Positions 1 through 9,856 of a DNA stretch of 64,000 bases are shown here, piece after piece. The notes beneath the pieces are model-generated. The model had not been told where the DNA came from and did no database searches. It worked only from the letters and a program-made list of their open reading frames with translations. The position numbers were made by a program, and so were the translations under genes. This stretch comes from Rhizobium sp. Leaf371 (GTDB lineage Bacteria > Pseudomonadota > Alphaproteobacteria > Rhizobiales > Rhizobiaceae): assembly GCF_001424045.1 (NCBI RefSeq), contig NZ_LMQB01000029.1, forward strand, positions 113,150 through 177,149. Direction: 5' to 3'. Within the stretch, counting starts at the first letter, position 1. Every line of letters begins with the position of its first letter.

Positions 1-2
1 CC

Positions 3-302
3 TATGACGCGGCCTGTTCGGCCGCGGGCGTGACGGCTGCCGTCGGCTATTACGGCGGCAACATCGCCAAATCGCTCGACCGTACGCCGAAGGTGCCGCT
101 GATCCTGCATTTCGGCGAGCATGACGATCATATCCCCCTGCGCGACGTGGACGCGATCCGCGCCGCCCTGCCGGATGTGCCGATCTACACCTATGATGCC
201 GGTCACGGTTTCAATTGCGACGCGCGCGCGTCCTTCGATGCGCCGAGCGCCGCCAAGGCGCTGGAGCGCACACTCGCCTTCCTGTCGGAGACGGTGGGGT
301 AG
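3..302 (+). CDS. Dienelactone hydrolase family protein, C-terminal part
   Basis: This is the 3' end of an alpha/beta-hydrolase gene whose start lies left of the window; the frame is open from base 3 to the TAG at 300-302. The translation shows the family's 'AAVGYYGG' segment. It also has the catalytic aspartate and histidine of the Cys-Asp-His triad, in 'HFGEHDDHIP' and 'YDAGHGFNCD'. The nucleophile cysteine would lie upstream and cannot be checked. Dienelactone hydrolases open cyclic dienelactones in chlorocatechol degradation, but most genomic paralogues have unknown substrates, so only the family is called. Confidence 0.85.
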   Translation, partial: YDAACSAAGVTAAVGYYGGNIAKSLDRTPKVPLILHFGEHDDHIPLRDVDAIRAALPDVPIYTYDAGHGFNCDARASFDAPSAAKALERTLAFLSETVG

Positions 303-323
303 ACGCCGCACGCTCTCAAGACC

Positions 324-373
324 GGCATATCCCATCGACATCTCCCGTTCTGCAGGCTGAGATGGGATATGCC
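324..373. promoter_or_regulatory. 13-bp inverted repeat upstream of vapBC, probable autoregulatory operator
   Basis: GGCATATCCCATC (324-336) and its exact reverse complement GATGGGATATGCC (361-373) are separated by 24 bp. They lie between the hydrolase stop and the vapB start at 411. No T-run follows, which argues against a terminator. VapB-VapC complexes are known to bind inverted repeats in their own promoters, so an operator is the favoured reading; this is inference. Confidence 0.55.
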
Positions 374-410
374 AGCCGTCTAAGGCGGCAGGGATCAGAG
401 GACTTCGATC

Positions 411-641
411 ATGGAACAGGGCGTCGTCTTCCGGAGCAATCGAAGCCAGGCCATCCGCCTGCCGAAGGCGGTGGCGCTGCCGGACGATGTCAAGCGCGTC
501 GATATCGTCGCGGTCGGGCGCACGCGGATCATCGCGCCGGCGGGCGAGGTCTGGGACAGCTGGTTCGACGGACCGGAGGCGAGCGGGGATTTTATGGACG
601 AGCGGAACCAGCCGGCCGGCCAGGCGCGCGAAGCCTTCTGA
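411..641 (+). CDS. vapB: Type II antitoxin VapB
   Basis: This 76-residue protein is an AbrB/MazE-type antitoxin of the VapB (MvpA) group. The N-terminal 'VVFRSNRSQAIRLPKAVALP' swapped-hairpin DNA-binding region and the C-terminal 'WFDG...DFMDERNQP' toxin-binding tail match the enteric plasmid VapB family along the whole length. The ATG at 411 follows an AGGAC ribosome-binding site. The stop overlaps the vapC start (TGATG), so the two genes are translationally coupled. In the family, the antitoxin binds and blocks the VapC nuclease and represses the operon. The perfect inverted repeat at 324-373 is a likely binding site. Confidence 0.92.
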   Translation: MEQGVVFRSNRSQAIRLPKAVALPDDVKRVDIVAVGRTRIIAPAGEVWDSWFDGPEASGDFMDERNQPAGQAREAF

Positions 642-1042
642 TGCTCCGCTACATGCTGGACACGAATATCTGCATCTATACCATCAAGAACCGGCCGCCT
701 GCCGTGCGCGATGCGTTCAACCGCCACTCCGGTCAACTGTGCATCAGCGCGGTCAGCCTGATGGAACTGCTCTACGGGGCCGAGAAATCGGTAAGCCCGG
801 CGGCCAATCTGCAGGTGGTCGAGGGCTTTGCCGCGCGGCTCGACGTGCTGCCTTACGATGAACTGGCGGCCGGCCACACCGGACAATTGCGCGCTGAACT
901 CTCCCGGGCGGGGACGCCGATCGGCCCCTACGACCAGCTGATCGCCGGCCACGCCCGGTCGCGCGGCCTGACCCTCGTCACCAACAACCGCCGCGACTCC
1001 ACCCGCGTCCCCGGCCTGCGGGTCGAGGACTGGACCGGGTAG
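641..1042 (+). CDS. vapC: Type II toxin VapC, PIN-domain ribonuclease
   Basis: This 133-residue PIN-domain protein starts 'MLDTNICIYTIKN', like the enteric VapC/MvpT toxins. The acidic residues expected at the active site are visible: Asp7, Glu42 and Asp98 (in 'GPYDQLIAGHARSRG'), followed by 'VTNN'. The family is known to be Mg-dependent endoribonucleases, and the enteric members cut initiator tRNA; that target here is inference from similarity. It overlaps vapB by one base. Length is normal and nothing looks inactivating. Confidence 0.92.
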   Translation: MLRYMLDTNICIYTIKNRPPAVRDAFNRHSGQLCISAVSLMELLYGAEKSVSPAANLQVVEGFAARLDVLPYDELAAGHTGQLRAELSRAGTPIGPYDQLIAGHARSRGLTLVTNNRRDSTRVPGLRVEDWTG

Positions 1043-1139
1043 AGGGTCGCACGTCGCGTGGAGACCGCTGAGCGCAACGTCGACACGGTCGCGACGATTG
1101 AATGTCGATCCGGGGAGGTCGAGGCGCCCGGCGACTCAC

Positions 1140-1161
1140 CCAGTTGACAGCTGTCAACTGG
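1140..1161. repeat. Perfect 22-bp palindrome with TTGACA-N2-TGTCAA core
   Basis: The left arm CCAGTTGACAG (1140-1150) is followed directly by its exact complement. It sits between the convergent vapC and gpsA-like genes. The core carries the same TGACA/TGTCA half-sites that occur five times in the SorC-regulator promoter region at 13,653-13,709. There is no T-run, so an intrinsic terminator is unlikely. Its role is unknown; a second SorC-family site is one possibility. Confidence 0.6.
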
Positions 1162-1186
1162 TATCAGGGAAAGCGCCTGCGGACGG

Positions 1187-1205
1187 GGCCGGTCTTCGGC
1201 CGGCC
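1187..1205 (-). terminator. Weak hairpin just after the leftward catabolic operon
   Basis: GGCCGG (1187-1192) pairs with CCGGCC (1200-1205) around a 7-nt loop, seven bases beyond the stop codon of the gpsA-like gene. There is no clear U-tract on the minus strand. It could stabilise the transcript end or end transcription, but this is only a position-based guess. Confidence 0.3.
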
Positions 1206-1211
1206 GGTGCC

Positions 1212-2249
1212 TCAGGCGTGGAGCGTTTCGAAATCGAAGTCGAAGCGGGTGTCGTTCAGGACGGCGGTGACGATGGCTTGGGCGAGGGGGAAGGCGAGGG
1301 GGGAGGCGGGGGTGGCGTTGGCGGCCGTTTCGAGCAAAGCGGCGACGACGCGGGCGGTGTCGATGCCCTCGACGGTCTCGTTGGCCAGTTCCTGCGTCAC
1401 CGCCTCTGCGACCGTGCGGTCGCGGCCGAGGCTGTGGCCGAGGCGGCTGTTGCGGCCGCCGCCGACGGTCACGTGGAGATCGCCGATGCCGGCGAGGTCG
1501 AAGGCGGTCTGGCGCCTGCCGCCGATCAGCGCGCAGAGGTCGGCCATTTCCTGCACCGCCTGGGTGAAGGCGGCGGCCGTCGGGTTCTTCGACTGGCCGT
1601 CGGCGCGCAGCGTGTCGGGATAGCGGGTCTGCATGGCGCTGACGCCGATGGCAAAGAAGTTCTTGAGCGCCGCGCAGGCCTCCACCCCGGTCAGGTCGTC
1701 GCTGGCGGCAAGGCGGTAATAGGGCGTGCGGAAGAGGGCGGCCACCCGTTCCGCGTCGCGCGTCTCGCGCGCCGCATAGACGCTGGAGGTCGGCAGGCGC
1801 AGCGCCAGCTCGCGCGCGATGCAGGGCCCGCCGATGCCGATGAAGGTGCCGAGCCGGGCGATGCGCGCCGGCACCGTCTCGGCGAAGGTGACGACGGCGT
1901 CGTCCCTGCGGTCGAGCCCCTTGGTCACAAAGGCGATGGTCGTCTGCCGGCGAAGCAGGCCGTTCAGCCGCTCCACGGCCCAGGCGATGCCGGGGCTGCT
2001 GACGCCGACGACGACGAGGTCGGCCCGGTCGGCCTCCGCCGCGGTCAGCGCGTCGTCGGCCAGCACGCGGACGGAGGGGGCAAGCGGCGCATCGAGCTTC
2101 GGATGCGTGCCCGCCGTGGCCTGCATCCGCGCGATCGTCGCCGCGTCGAGCGGCGTGCCGGCGAGAACGACGTCGTGGCCGTTGTCGCTCGCGGGCACGG
2201 CAAGCGCCGTTCCCATCACGCCCGCGCCGAGGATCAGAATATGGGCCAT
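1212..2249 (-). CDS. NAD(P)H-dependent glycerol-3-phosphate dehydrogenase-like protein
   Basis: This 345-residue protein has the GpsA architecture. An N-terminal Rossmann fold contains 'ILGAGVMGTAL', followed by 'VTKGL' and the lysine-bearing 'ACAALKNFFAIG' helix where the catalytic lysine sits. A C-terminal domain holds 'GGGRNSRLG'. The family interconverts dihydroxyacetone phosphate and sn-glycerol-3-phosphate. As the last gene of a ten-gene catabolic operon it is probably a second, substrate-specific copy rather than the housekeeping GpsA; this is inference. The ATG at 2249 follows AGGAGA; the open frame extends much further upstream but that part is antisense to the aldolase gene. Confidence 0.82.
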   Translation of the reverse strand: MAHILILGAGVMGTALAVPASDNGHDVVLAGTPLDAATIARMQATAGTHPKLDAPLAPSVRVLADDALTAAEADRADLVVVGVSSPGIAWAVERLNGLLRRQTTIAFVTKGLDRRDDAVVTFAETVPARIARLGTFIGIGGPCIARELALRLPTSSVYAARETRDAERVAALFRTPYYRLAASDDLTGVEACAALKNFFAIGVSAMQTRYPDTLRADGQSKNPTAAAFTQAVQEMADLCALIGGRRQTAFDLAGIGDLHVTVGGGRNSRLGHSLGRDRTVAEAVTQELANETVEGIDTARVVAALLETAANATPASPLAFPLAQAIVTAVLNDTRFDFDFETLHA

Positions 2250-2275
2250 GGACGGTCTCCTCTCCGGGACAAGGG

Positions 2276-4324
2276 TCAGCGCATCATGGCCGCGACGTTG
2301 CCGCCGTCGACCGTAAGGACCGCGCCGCTCGAGGCGCGCGCCTTGGCAAGGTGGACGAAGGCGGCGGCGACATCCGCGGCGGTCACCTCGCGGCGCACGA
2401 GATTTGCCGAGAGATAGGCCTCCGGCGTCACCCCGCGCGCCTTGCTGCGGGCCGCCACCATCTCGTCGGTCATCAGCCCGGTGCGGATGCGGTCGGCATT
2501 GACGGCATTGGAGGTGATGCCGGAGGCGCCGTGCTCCACCGCATATTGCCGCATCAGGGCCATCAGCGCCGCCTTCGAGGTGCCGTAGGGGCCGAAATCC
2601 GCGCCGGGGTTCACGGCCTGCTTGGAGACGTTGAAGACCAGGGCGCCGCCGGTCTTCTGCCGTTCCATCACCCGCACCACGGCCCGCGCCATATAGTGAT
2701 GTCCCCAGAAATTGAGGTCGAACGCCTTTCGGAACGTGTCTTCCGACACGGTGAGCAGGCTGCCCTGGAAGGCGGCGCCGGCATTGGAAATGAGAATGTC
2801 GACCCCGCCGAAATGGGCGGCGACGGTGGCGACGGCGGCCTCCACGCCCTCGGGGTCGGTGACGTCGCAGACGACGGGCAAGGCGCCAAGGCGCTGGGCT
2901 TCGCGGGCCACGCGCTCCGGCGAGACGTCGAACAGCGCGATCTCCGCCCCTTCGGCCTTCAGCGCTTCGGCGACCGCAAGGCCGAGCCCGCTCGCGCCGC
3001 CGGTGACGATGGCGACCTGCCGGGTCAGCGGCTTCTCGACCGATTTGGCAAGCTTCACCTGTTCGAGCGACCAGTATTCGATATCGAAGAGATCGGCTTC
3101 CGACAGTGCCTCGAAGGCGTCGATGCCCTCGGCATTGGTGATGACGGCGATGGTCGCTTCGGCCACATCCGCGCCGACCCGGGCATTCTTGGCGGCCGCA
3201 CCGGCGGCAAAGAGGCCGACGCCCGCGACGTAGAACACCCGCGGCATCGGATCGAGCATGCGCTTGCCGCCGCCGACGCGGGCATTGTTGCGCTCGAAAT
3301 AGGCGGTGTACGCCGCCTCGTAGGCCTTGATCGCGTCCGTCACCGTCGCAGCCCAGGCGTCGAGCTTTCCGGCCTCGGGCGCGGGCAGGGCCACGCCGAA
3401 GCGCTTGATGTGGATCACGTGTTCGGGCGTCGCGTTGCCCCGCGTCACCAGCGAGGACACCGTCTCGGCATTGCAGAAATCGAGGATCTTCCCGTTGGTG
3501 CGATGCTCCAGCACGAAGCGGCGGGGCGCGCCCTCCACATCGGTCGCAAGGGCGATCGCGCCGCGCAGGATCGGCGCGATCTCGGCGGCACTGGCGATCT
3601 TCGGCGGCAGCGTCACGCCGCGGAAGGGTTTTGGGCGGCCCTCGGCGATCCGCCGTTCCGCCGCGTCGATCTTGGCGATCATATCCTCGTAGCTCGTGCG
3701 CGGATCTTCCGACCAGGTGAAGATGCCATGCTTCAGCAGGATCATGCCGTCGCCGCCCGGATTGGCCTTGAAGGCGGCGTCGCAGGCCTTGGCGAGGTCG
3801 AAGCCGGGCATGACGTAGGGAACGATGATCGCATCGGGAAAGAGTTCGCGCACCAGCACTTCGCCCTGCGGCTGGTTGGTCAGCGAGACGATGGCGTTGG
3901 CATGGGTGTGGTCGATATGCTTGAACGGCAGCAGGCCGTGCAGGATCGCCTCGACCGACGGGTTCGGGGCGGCGGGGTCGAGCAGCAGCCGGCGCTGCAG
4001 CATGACCATGTCGTCGTCCGACAGCGTCTCGAAGGCGACCATGGCCTTCAGCGGATCGAGCCGCACGGCGGGCAGGCCCGGGGGCTCGATCGTGCCCATG
4101 TCCCAGCCGCTGCCCTTGACGCAGAGCACCGAGACCTCCGTGCCGTCCATCTCGGTGAAGACGGTCTTCACCGAGGTGTTGCCGCCGCCATGCAGCACCA
4201 GTTCCGGGTCCTGCCCCAGAAGGCGCGTCGTATAGGTGCGGATGGCGAGGTCTCGGTTGATGCCCTTGGCGACATAGGCATCGACGACGGATGTGAAGTC
4301 GGAGTCCGACCAGCGGGATTTCAT
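2276..4324 (-). CDS. Bifunctional class II aldolase / short-chain dehydrogenase
   Basis: This 682-residue fusion resembles the rhizobial RhaD-type enzymes. Residues about 25-420 are a class II aldolase domain with 'HGGGNTSVK', the zinc-ligand pair in 'HTHANAIV' and 'LLKHGIFTW'. Residues about 440-680 are an SDR with 'VTGGASGLG', 'SNAGA' and the catalytic 'YGTSK'. Relatives split a ketose-1-phosphate into DHAP and an aldehyde and oxidise the aldehyde in the same polypeptide. The exact sugar here is not known, because no isomerase gene is present and the neighbouring genes differ from the rhamnose operon. It lies 26 bp upstream of the gpsA-like gene in the same operon. Confidence 0.85.
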   Translation of the reverse strand: MKSRWSDSDFTSVVDAYVAKGINRDLAIRTYTTRLLGQDPELVLHGGGNTSVKTVFTEMDGTEVSVLCVKGSGWDMGTIEPPGLPAVRLDPLKAMVAFETLSDDDMVMLQRRLLLDPAAPNPSVEAILHGLLPFKHIDHTHANAIVSLTNQPQGEVLVRELFPDAIIVPYVMPGFDLAKACDAAFKANPGGDGMILLKHGIFTWSEDPRTSYEDMIAKIDAAERRIAEGRPKPFRGVTLPPKIASAAEIAPILRGAIALATDVEGAPRRFVLEHRTNGKILDFCNAETVSSLVTRGNATPEHVIHIKRFGVALPAPEAGKLDAWAATVTDAIKAYEAAYTAYFERNNARVGGGKRMLDPMPRVFYVAGVGLFAAGAAAKNARVGADVAEATIAVITNAEGIDAFEALSEADLFDIEYWSLEQVKLAKSVEKPLTRQVAIVTGGASGLGLAVAEALKAEGAEIALFDVSPERVAREAQRLGALPVVCDVTDPEGVEAAVATVAAHFGGVDILISNAGAAFQGSLLTVSEDTFRKAFDLNFWGHHYMARAVVRVMERQKTGGALVFNVSKQAVNPGADFGPYGTSKAALMALMRQYAVEHGASGITSNAVNADRIRTGLMTDEMVAARSKARGVTPEAYLSANLVRREVTAADVAAAFVHLAKARASSGAVLTVDGGNVAAMMR

Positions 4325-4444
4325 GATGACGGTCCTTTCTGTGCCGGCGCGATCGGCGGCGGGGGATGCCAGAGGATGGAATGGGAGGGGAGGGCGCGGG
4401 CGCCGGCCGGGCGCCGGTGCCGCCCTGCCCGACGCTAAGGCGCT

Positions 4445-5509
<1,065 letters not shown>

Positions 5510-5556
5510 TGAGGATGCTCCATTGTATCGCGGGCCGCGGGTCGGACGGCGTCGTT

Positions 5557-6282
5557 TCAGTAGGTCTGCTGCGTCGGCGTGACGACGATTTCCTGAACGA
5601 TGGCGCGCTGCGGCAGCGCATAGGCGTCGAGGATCAGACCGGCCACGATGTCGGCGGAAATGCCGCCGCCGATGGCGGCCTTGTTGGTCCTGTAGTTTTC
5701 GAGCGTCCGGGGATCGTTGACATGGTCGAGGACCTCGGTATCGACGATGCCGGGGGAAACGACGACGACGCGGACATTGTGGGGCGCGAGATAGCCGCGC
5801 AGGCTTTCCGACACCGCATGGACGAAGAACTTCGTGCCGCAATAGACGGTGTGGTCGGGATAGACCTTGCGTCCGGCGATCGAGCTCATCATGACCAGCG
5901 TGCCCTGCCGGCGGCCGATCATGCCGTTCAGCACCGCATGGACGCTGTTCATCACGCCCTTGGTGTTGATGTCGATCATCTCGTCCCATTCTTCGGGCGG
6001 CTGGGAGGCGATATCGCCGAGCCGGGCGATGCCGGCATTGGCAAACATCAGATCGACCGGCCCGTGCTGCGCCTCGGCATCGCTGACGGCGGAGGCGAGG
6101 GCGGCGCGGTCGCGCACGTCGACCTGCCGCAACACGGCGCGGGGCAGGGCCAGCGCCTCCAGCCGGTCGAGCCGGCGCGCCATCAGGAGCAGCGGATGGC
6201 CGGCGTCCGAGAAGGCGCGGGCCACGGCCTCGCCGATCCCCGAACTGGCGCCGGTGATGGCGATCAAGGGTTTGGTGTCCAT
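5557..6282 (-). CDS. Short-chain dehydrogenase/reductase (SDR)
   Basis: This 241-residue classical SDR has the nucleotide-binding 'TGASSGIG', 'ANAGI', and the catalytic Ser in 'MMSSIAG' with Tyr-Lys in 'YCGTK'. It closely fits the YdfG/serine-dehydrogenase-like branch in length, but the substrate cannot be read from sequence. The gene lies between the binding-protein and ATPase genes of the sugar transporter operon. It therefore probably oxidises or reduces a hydroxyl of the imported compound; this is inference. Confidence 0.85.
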   Translation of the reverse strand: MDTKPLIAITGASSGIGEAVARAFSDAGHPLLLMARRLDRLEALALPRAVLRQVDVRDRAALASAVSDAEAQHGPVDLMFANAGIARLGDIASQPPEEWDEMIDINTKGVMNSVHAVLNGMIGRRQGTLVMMSSIAGRKVYPDHTVYCGTKFFVHAVSESLRGYLAPHNVRVVVVSPGIVDTEVLDHVNDPRTLENYRTNKAAIGGGISADIVAGLILDAYALPQRAIVQEIVVTPTQQTY

Positions 6283-6381
6283 TGTTTCCTCCGTTGTGAC
6301 GGCGCCTTCGGCGGCCTGTCCGGGAGAGGTCGCGGGCGGGCCGCGACCTCCAGGTTTCAGGGCAAGAGGCGATACCGGCGC

Positions 6382-7878
6382 TCAGCCCTTCAGCACGGCT
6401 GCGATCTGCGTGCCGATATCGTCGAGCGCTTCCTTGGACGAGCCGTAGCTGCCCGAGAAATACTTGCCGAGCGCCACGGGGATCGTGTCGGAGGAGATCT
6501 GCGCCCATTCCGGCAGGTCCGGCTCGGAGCCCATATATTTGGCGATCGTCTCCTGCACGACCGGCAGGTGGCGGGTGGTGCCGGCACCGACGCGGGCATG
6601 GCTCTTGACGCGCGGATCGTCGTAGACGCTCGCCCGCGTGGGGCCGGTGCCGCCGCCGAGCGTCGTCACCAGCGCCTGGGTATCGGCGCATGTCGCCCAC
6701 TGCATGAACAGCCAGGCGGCATCCGGGTTCTTGGAGTAGCGCGAGACCGCCAGCGACGAGCCGCCCTGGTGGCCGACGCCGGGGATTTCGCCATAGCCGC
6801 ATTCTCCGGGCTTGCGCAGCGCGATCGGCTGCGGCGGGATGACGGCTTCGCAGAGGCCGGACACCTTGGTCTGCGTCGGATCGTCGAAGAAGGGGAAGAA
6901 CTCGCCCCAGGAGAGCATCGATGCCGCGACCCCTTGGGCGACGGCCTGGCCCTGTCCGTCCCATGTCCACTGGTTGACGCCTGGGGGCATGATGTCCCGG
7001 AGCTTCGTGTAGTAGTCGAGGGCGGCGATGCCGCGTTCGTCATTGCCGGAAAACGCCTTGTCGGCATTGAAGATCGACCCGCCATGGCCCCAGAGCATCG
7101 AGGTCCACTCGCATTCCAGCGCATAATGGCCCGATTTCATCTGCCCGGCATAGCCGAACGTGTCCGGACCCATCTCCTTGGTGATGGCGGCCGAGTTGGT
7201 GTAGAGCTCCTCGAAGGTCGCCGGCGCCTTCAGGCCGAGCTTCTCGTAGATGTCCCTACGGTAGATCATGATGAAGATCGGGATGTCGTAGGGCACGCCG
7301 ACCCAGTGGTCCTCGTATTTGGAGATGCCGTCCACGAGCGCCGGCAGGAAGTCGTCGATGTTGTAGTTGGGCATGGCAAGGTCCGCCTTCGCCTTGATCT
7401 GCTCGCGCGGATCGAAGACGTCCTGGCTGAAGGATGCGGCCCAGCTCTGGTCGATGTAGTAGAGATCGTAGGTGCCGAGCGAGGACGCGACGTCGAGCGT
7501 CATCTTCTGGAGAACCTGCTCGAGCGGCAGGACCTCGATCTCGACCTTGATGCCCGTCGCCTCCTCGAAATATTTCTTGAGCTGCGAATTGATGGCGTTC
7601 GACGGCGGCGTGGATTCGGTCGCGAATTTCAGGGTGGTCCCGGCAAACGGCTTGCCGACATCCTTGAGCCAGGCCATCACTTCGGCCGAGGGCTGCATCT
7701 CCTCCTGCGCGACGGCCTTGTTGAGCATGAAGGGGCGGCTGCCCATGCCCATGCCGAGGGCTGCTGCGCCGAGGCCGAGCTTGCTGGTTGCCCGCAGAAA
7801 GGCCCGCCGGTCCATCTGACCCTTCACGAAGCGGTCGGTGATCGACGCCAGGTATGACTTTCTATCGCTCTCTTTCAC
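6382..7878 (-). CDS. Sugar ABC transporter substrate-binding protein, Tat-exported
   Basis: This 498-residue family-1 extracellular solute-binding protein captures the substrate in the periplasm. The N-terminus has a twin-arginine motif (Arg24-Arg25 in 'MDRRAFLRATS') and a glycine/alanine-rich hydrophobic stretch ending near 'AVAQEE', so export by Tat is likely. The start is GTG at 7878 behind GGAGAGA. Translation shows the family pattern including 'GVPYDIPIFIMIYR'. It precedes the SDR gene and follows the two permeases. The ligand is probably a sugar or polyol, judged from the surrounding kinase and dehydrogenases. Confidence 0.9.
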   Translation of the reverse strand: MKESDRKSYLASITDRFVKGQMDRRAFLRATSKLGLGAAALGMGMGSRPFMLNKAVAQEEMQPSAEVMAWLKDVGKPFAGTTLKFATESTPPSNAINSQLKKYFEEATGIKVEIEVLPLEQVLQKMTLDVASSLGTYDLYYIDQSWAASFSQDVFDPREQIKAKADLAMPNYNIDDFLPALVDGISKYEDHWVGVPYDIPIFIMIYRRDIYEKLGLKAPATFEELYTNSAAITKEMGPDTFGYAGQMKSGHYALECEWTSMLWGHGGSIFNADKAFSGNDERGIAALDYYTKLRDIMPPGVNQWTWDGQGQAVAQGVAASMLSWGEFFPFFDDPTQTKVSGLCEAVIPPQPIALRKPGECGYGEIPGVGHQGGSSLAVSRYSKNPDAAWLFMQWATCADTQALVTTLGGGTGPTRASVYDDPRVKSHARVGAGTTRHLPVVQETIAKYMGSEPDLPEWAQISSDTIPVALGKYFSGSYGSSKEALDDIGTQIAAVLKG

Positions 7879-7960
7879 TGTTCTCTCCTCCAGTATCCGC
7901 CGTCGAGATTGACGGCGGCAGATCGTTGATCGAACGGCAGGCCCTCCCGGCCCGCCGCAG

Positions 7961-8836
7961 TCATTGCTTCAGCGAGCCCATGGTCAGGCCCCGCACCAGA
8001 TGGCGCTGGACCAGAAGGACGACGAAGAAGGCCGGCACGATCGCCGCCGCCCCGAGGGCGGCCATATTGCCCCAGGCGGTTCCGATCGAAGTCACGAAGG
8101 TGGACGACACCACGGGCACGGTCTTCAGGCCCGTCTGGGTGAGCGTCAGGACGAACAGGAATTCCGTCCACGAGAAGATGAAGCAGAGCACGGCGGTGGC
8201 CGCGATCCCGCCCTTGGCCATCGGCAGGACGACCCGCCGGAAGATCGTCCAGCGGGACGCACCGTCGAGAAGCGCGCTCTCGTCGATCTCGGCGGGAATG
8301 TCGTCGAAGAAGCTCTTGAGCAGCAGCACCGCCAGCGGCAGGTTCATCAGCCCGTGGATCAGGATCACCCCGATATAGGTGTCGAGCAGGTTGAACTGCT
8401 TGAAGATGAAGAACATCGGGATGGCGACCGCCACCGGCGGCATCATGCGCGTCGACAGCACCCAGTTGACGAACTGGTGGCGCCCGCGGAAATGCATCCG
8501 CGACAGCGCATAGGCCGCGAAGGTCGCGACCGTGATGGCGAGCACCGTCGACATCGAGGCGACCACGATCGAATCCCACAGCCGCGGGGCCATGTAGAAA
8601 TTGCCGCCGCCCGGGGCGACGGAGCCCTGCCGGGCAAAGCCGAAGGAAATGCCGAACACCTGCTCGAAATTGCGCATCGTCGGCTGGAAGTTGAAGAGGA
8701 TCGGCGGCCAGTTGAAGATGTCCTTGGAATCCCGGAAGGCGACCGAGGTCCAGAAATAGATCGGGAAGAAGAAGGCGCCGACCACCAGCCAGCCGGCAAT
8801 GGTGCGAACGGTGCGGACGAGCTTGCTCTGATGCAT
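7961..8836 (-). CDS. Sugar ABC transporter permease (MalG type)
   Basis: This 291-residue inner-membrane protein has about six hydrophobic segments. The cytoplasmic EAA-like loop reads 'EIDESALLDGASRWTIFRRV', which contacts the ATPase. The CUT1 MalG family has this length and an N-terminal membrane anchor, 'TIAGWLVVGAFFFPIYFW'. Its start lies one base after the stop of the first permease gene, so the two are co-translated and form the heterodimeric channel. Confidence 0.92.
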   Translation of the reverse strand: MHQSKLVRTVRTIAGWLVVGAFFFPIYFWTSVAFRDSKDIFNWPPILFNFQPTMRNFEQVFGISFGFARQGSVAPGGGNFYMAPRLWDSIVVASMSTVLAITVATFAAYALSRMHFRGRHQFVNWVLSTRMMPPVAVAIPMFFIFKQFNLLDTYIGVILIHGLMNLPLAVLLLKSFFDDIPAEIDESALLDGASRWTIFRRVVLPMAKGGIAATAVLCFIFSWTEFLFVLTLTQTGLKTVPVVSSTFVTSIGTAWGNMAALGAAAIVPAFFVVLLVQRHLVRGLTMGSLKQ

Positions 8837-8837
8837 G

Positions 8838-9725
8838 TTACCACCTGACCTTCGCGACGCGGATGAAGAGGTTGGCCATGACCATGACGATCACGAGGCT
8901 CGTCAGGCTCAGCGTCGCGCCGTAGCCCCATTTGAGAAACGAGAAGGTCTGCTGCCAGGCATAGAGGCTGACCGTGTAGGTCGCGGTTCCCGGCCCGCCC
9001 GACGTCATGACGAAGACGTAGTCGAACACGCGGAAGAGATCGATGCCGCGCAGGAGCACCGCCACGGCGATCACCCGCGACATCATCGGCAGCGTCAGCC
9101 GGCGAAACATCTGGAACGACGAGGCCCCGTCGATCGAGGCGGCCTCGTAGGGCTCCGACGGCAGCGAGCGCAGGCCTGCCATGAAGATCAACACCATGAA
9201 CGGCGTCCACTGCCAGATTTCGGCGACGAGCACGCCGAGAAGGGCGAGGGAGGACGTGCCGAGGATCGGCGTGGACTTGTCGAGCAGCCCGAGCTGTCCG
9301 AGGAAATAGGAGAGAACGCCGAACTGCGCGTCCTCCATCAGGAGGAACATCATGCCGGCGATGGCGGGGGGAATGACCAGCGTCATCGACAGGATGGCGC
9401 GCAGGGCGGCAAATCCGGGCAGCTCCGCATCGAGCAGCATGGCGACCGACATGCCAAGGATGATCTCGACCGTCAGGGCGATGAAGAAATAGAGGAAGGT
9501 GACGCCGAGCGCCCCCCAGAACCGGCCGTCATTGACCAGCTGCACCCAGTTGGCCATGCCGACGAATTTCAGGGTTCGCTGCCGGGGGACGAATTCGTGG
9601 AAACTGAGCCAGACATTGTAGACCAGCGGATAGACGGTGAAGACCACCAGCAGCGCGACGAGCGGCAGCAGCCATGGCCATGGCGAATCCGAGATCGCGA
9701 TGCGTTTCACCTGTGCAATGGACAT
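8838..9725 (-). CDS. Sugar ABC transporter permease (MalF/UgpA type)
   Basis: This is the first of the two permeases, about 295 residues with six predicted membrane segments. It has the EAA-like sequence 'EPYEAASIDGASSFQMFRRL' in the fourth cytoplasmic loop. The start is placed at the ATG at 9725 ('MSIAQVKRI') because a GGGAGGA ribosome-binding site lies about ten bases upstream; a 15-codon upstream extension is open but has no such site. It pairs with the second permease one base downstream. Confidence 0.9.
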   Translation of the reverse strand: MSIAQVKRIAISDSPWPWLLPLVALLVVFTVYPLVYNVWLSFHEFVPRQRTLKFVGMANWVQLVNDGRFWGALGVTFLYFFIALTVEIILGMSVAMLLDAELPGFAALRAILSMTLVIPPAIAGMMFLLMEDAQFGVLSYFLGQLGLLDKSTPILGTSSLALLGVLVAEIWQWTPFMVLIFMAGLRSLPSEPYEAASIDGASSFQMFRRLTLPMMSRVIAVAVLLRGIDLFRVFDYVFVMTSGGPGTATYTVSLYAWQQTFSFLKWGYGATLSLTSLVIVMVMANLFIRVAKVRW

Positions 9726-9856
9726 TGCGGTTCTTTCCTCCCAGAAACCCCGGCGCAAAGGGCGCCGCATGCTCGTCCCGTCTCTCGTGTCCTCCGGTCC
9801 CGACCATTCTCCCGATGGTGCGGACCCGAAGCCGTCCCGCTTCGGCCGGAAAAATG

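Noticed and set aside
1098..2417. Long plus-strand open frame opposite the gpsA-like gene
   Set aside because: It is Arg/Gly/Ala-rich antisense of a clear family gene, has no domain and is typical of high-GC shadow frames.
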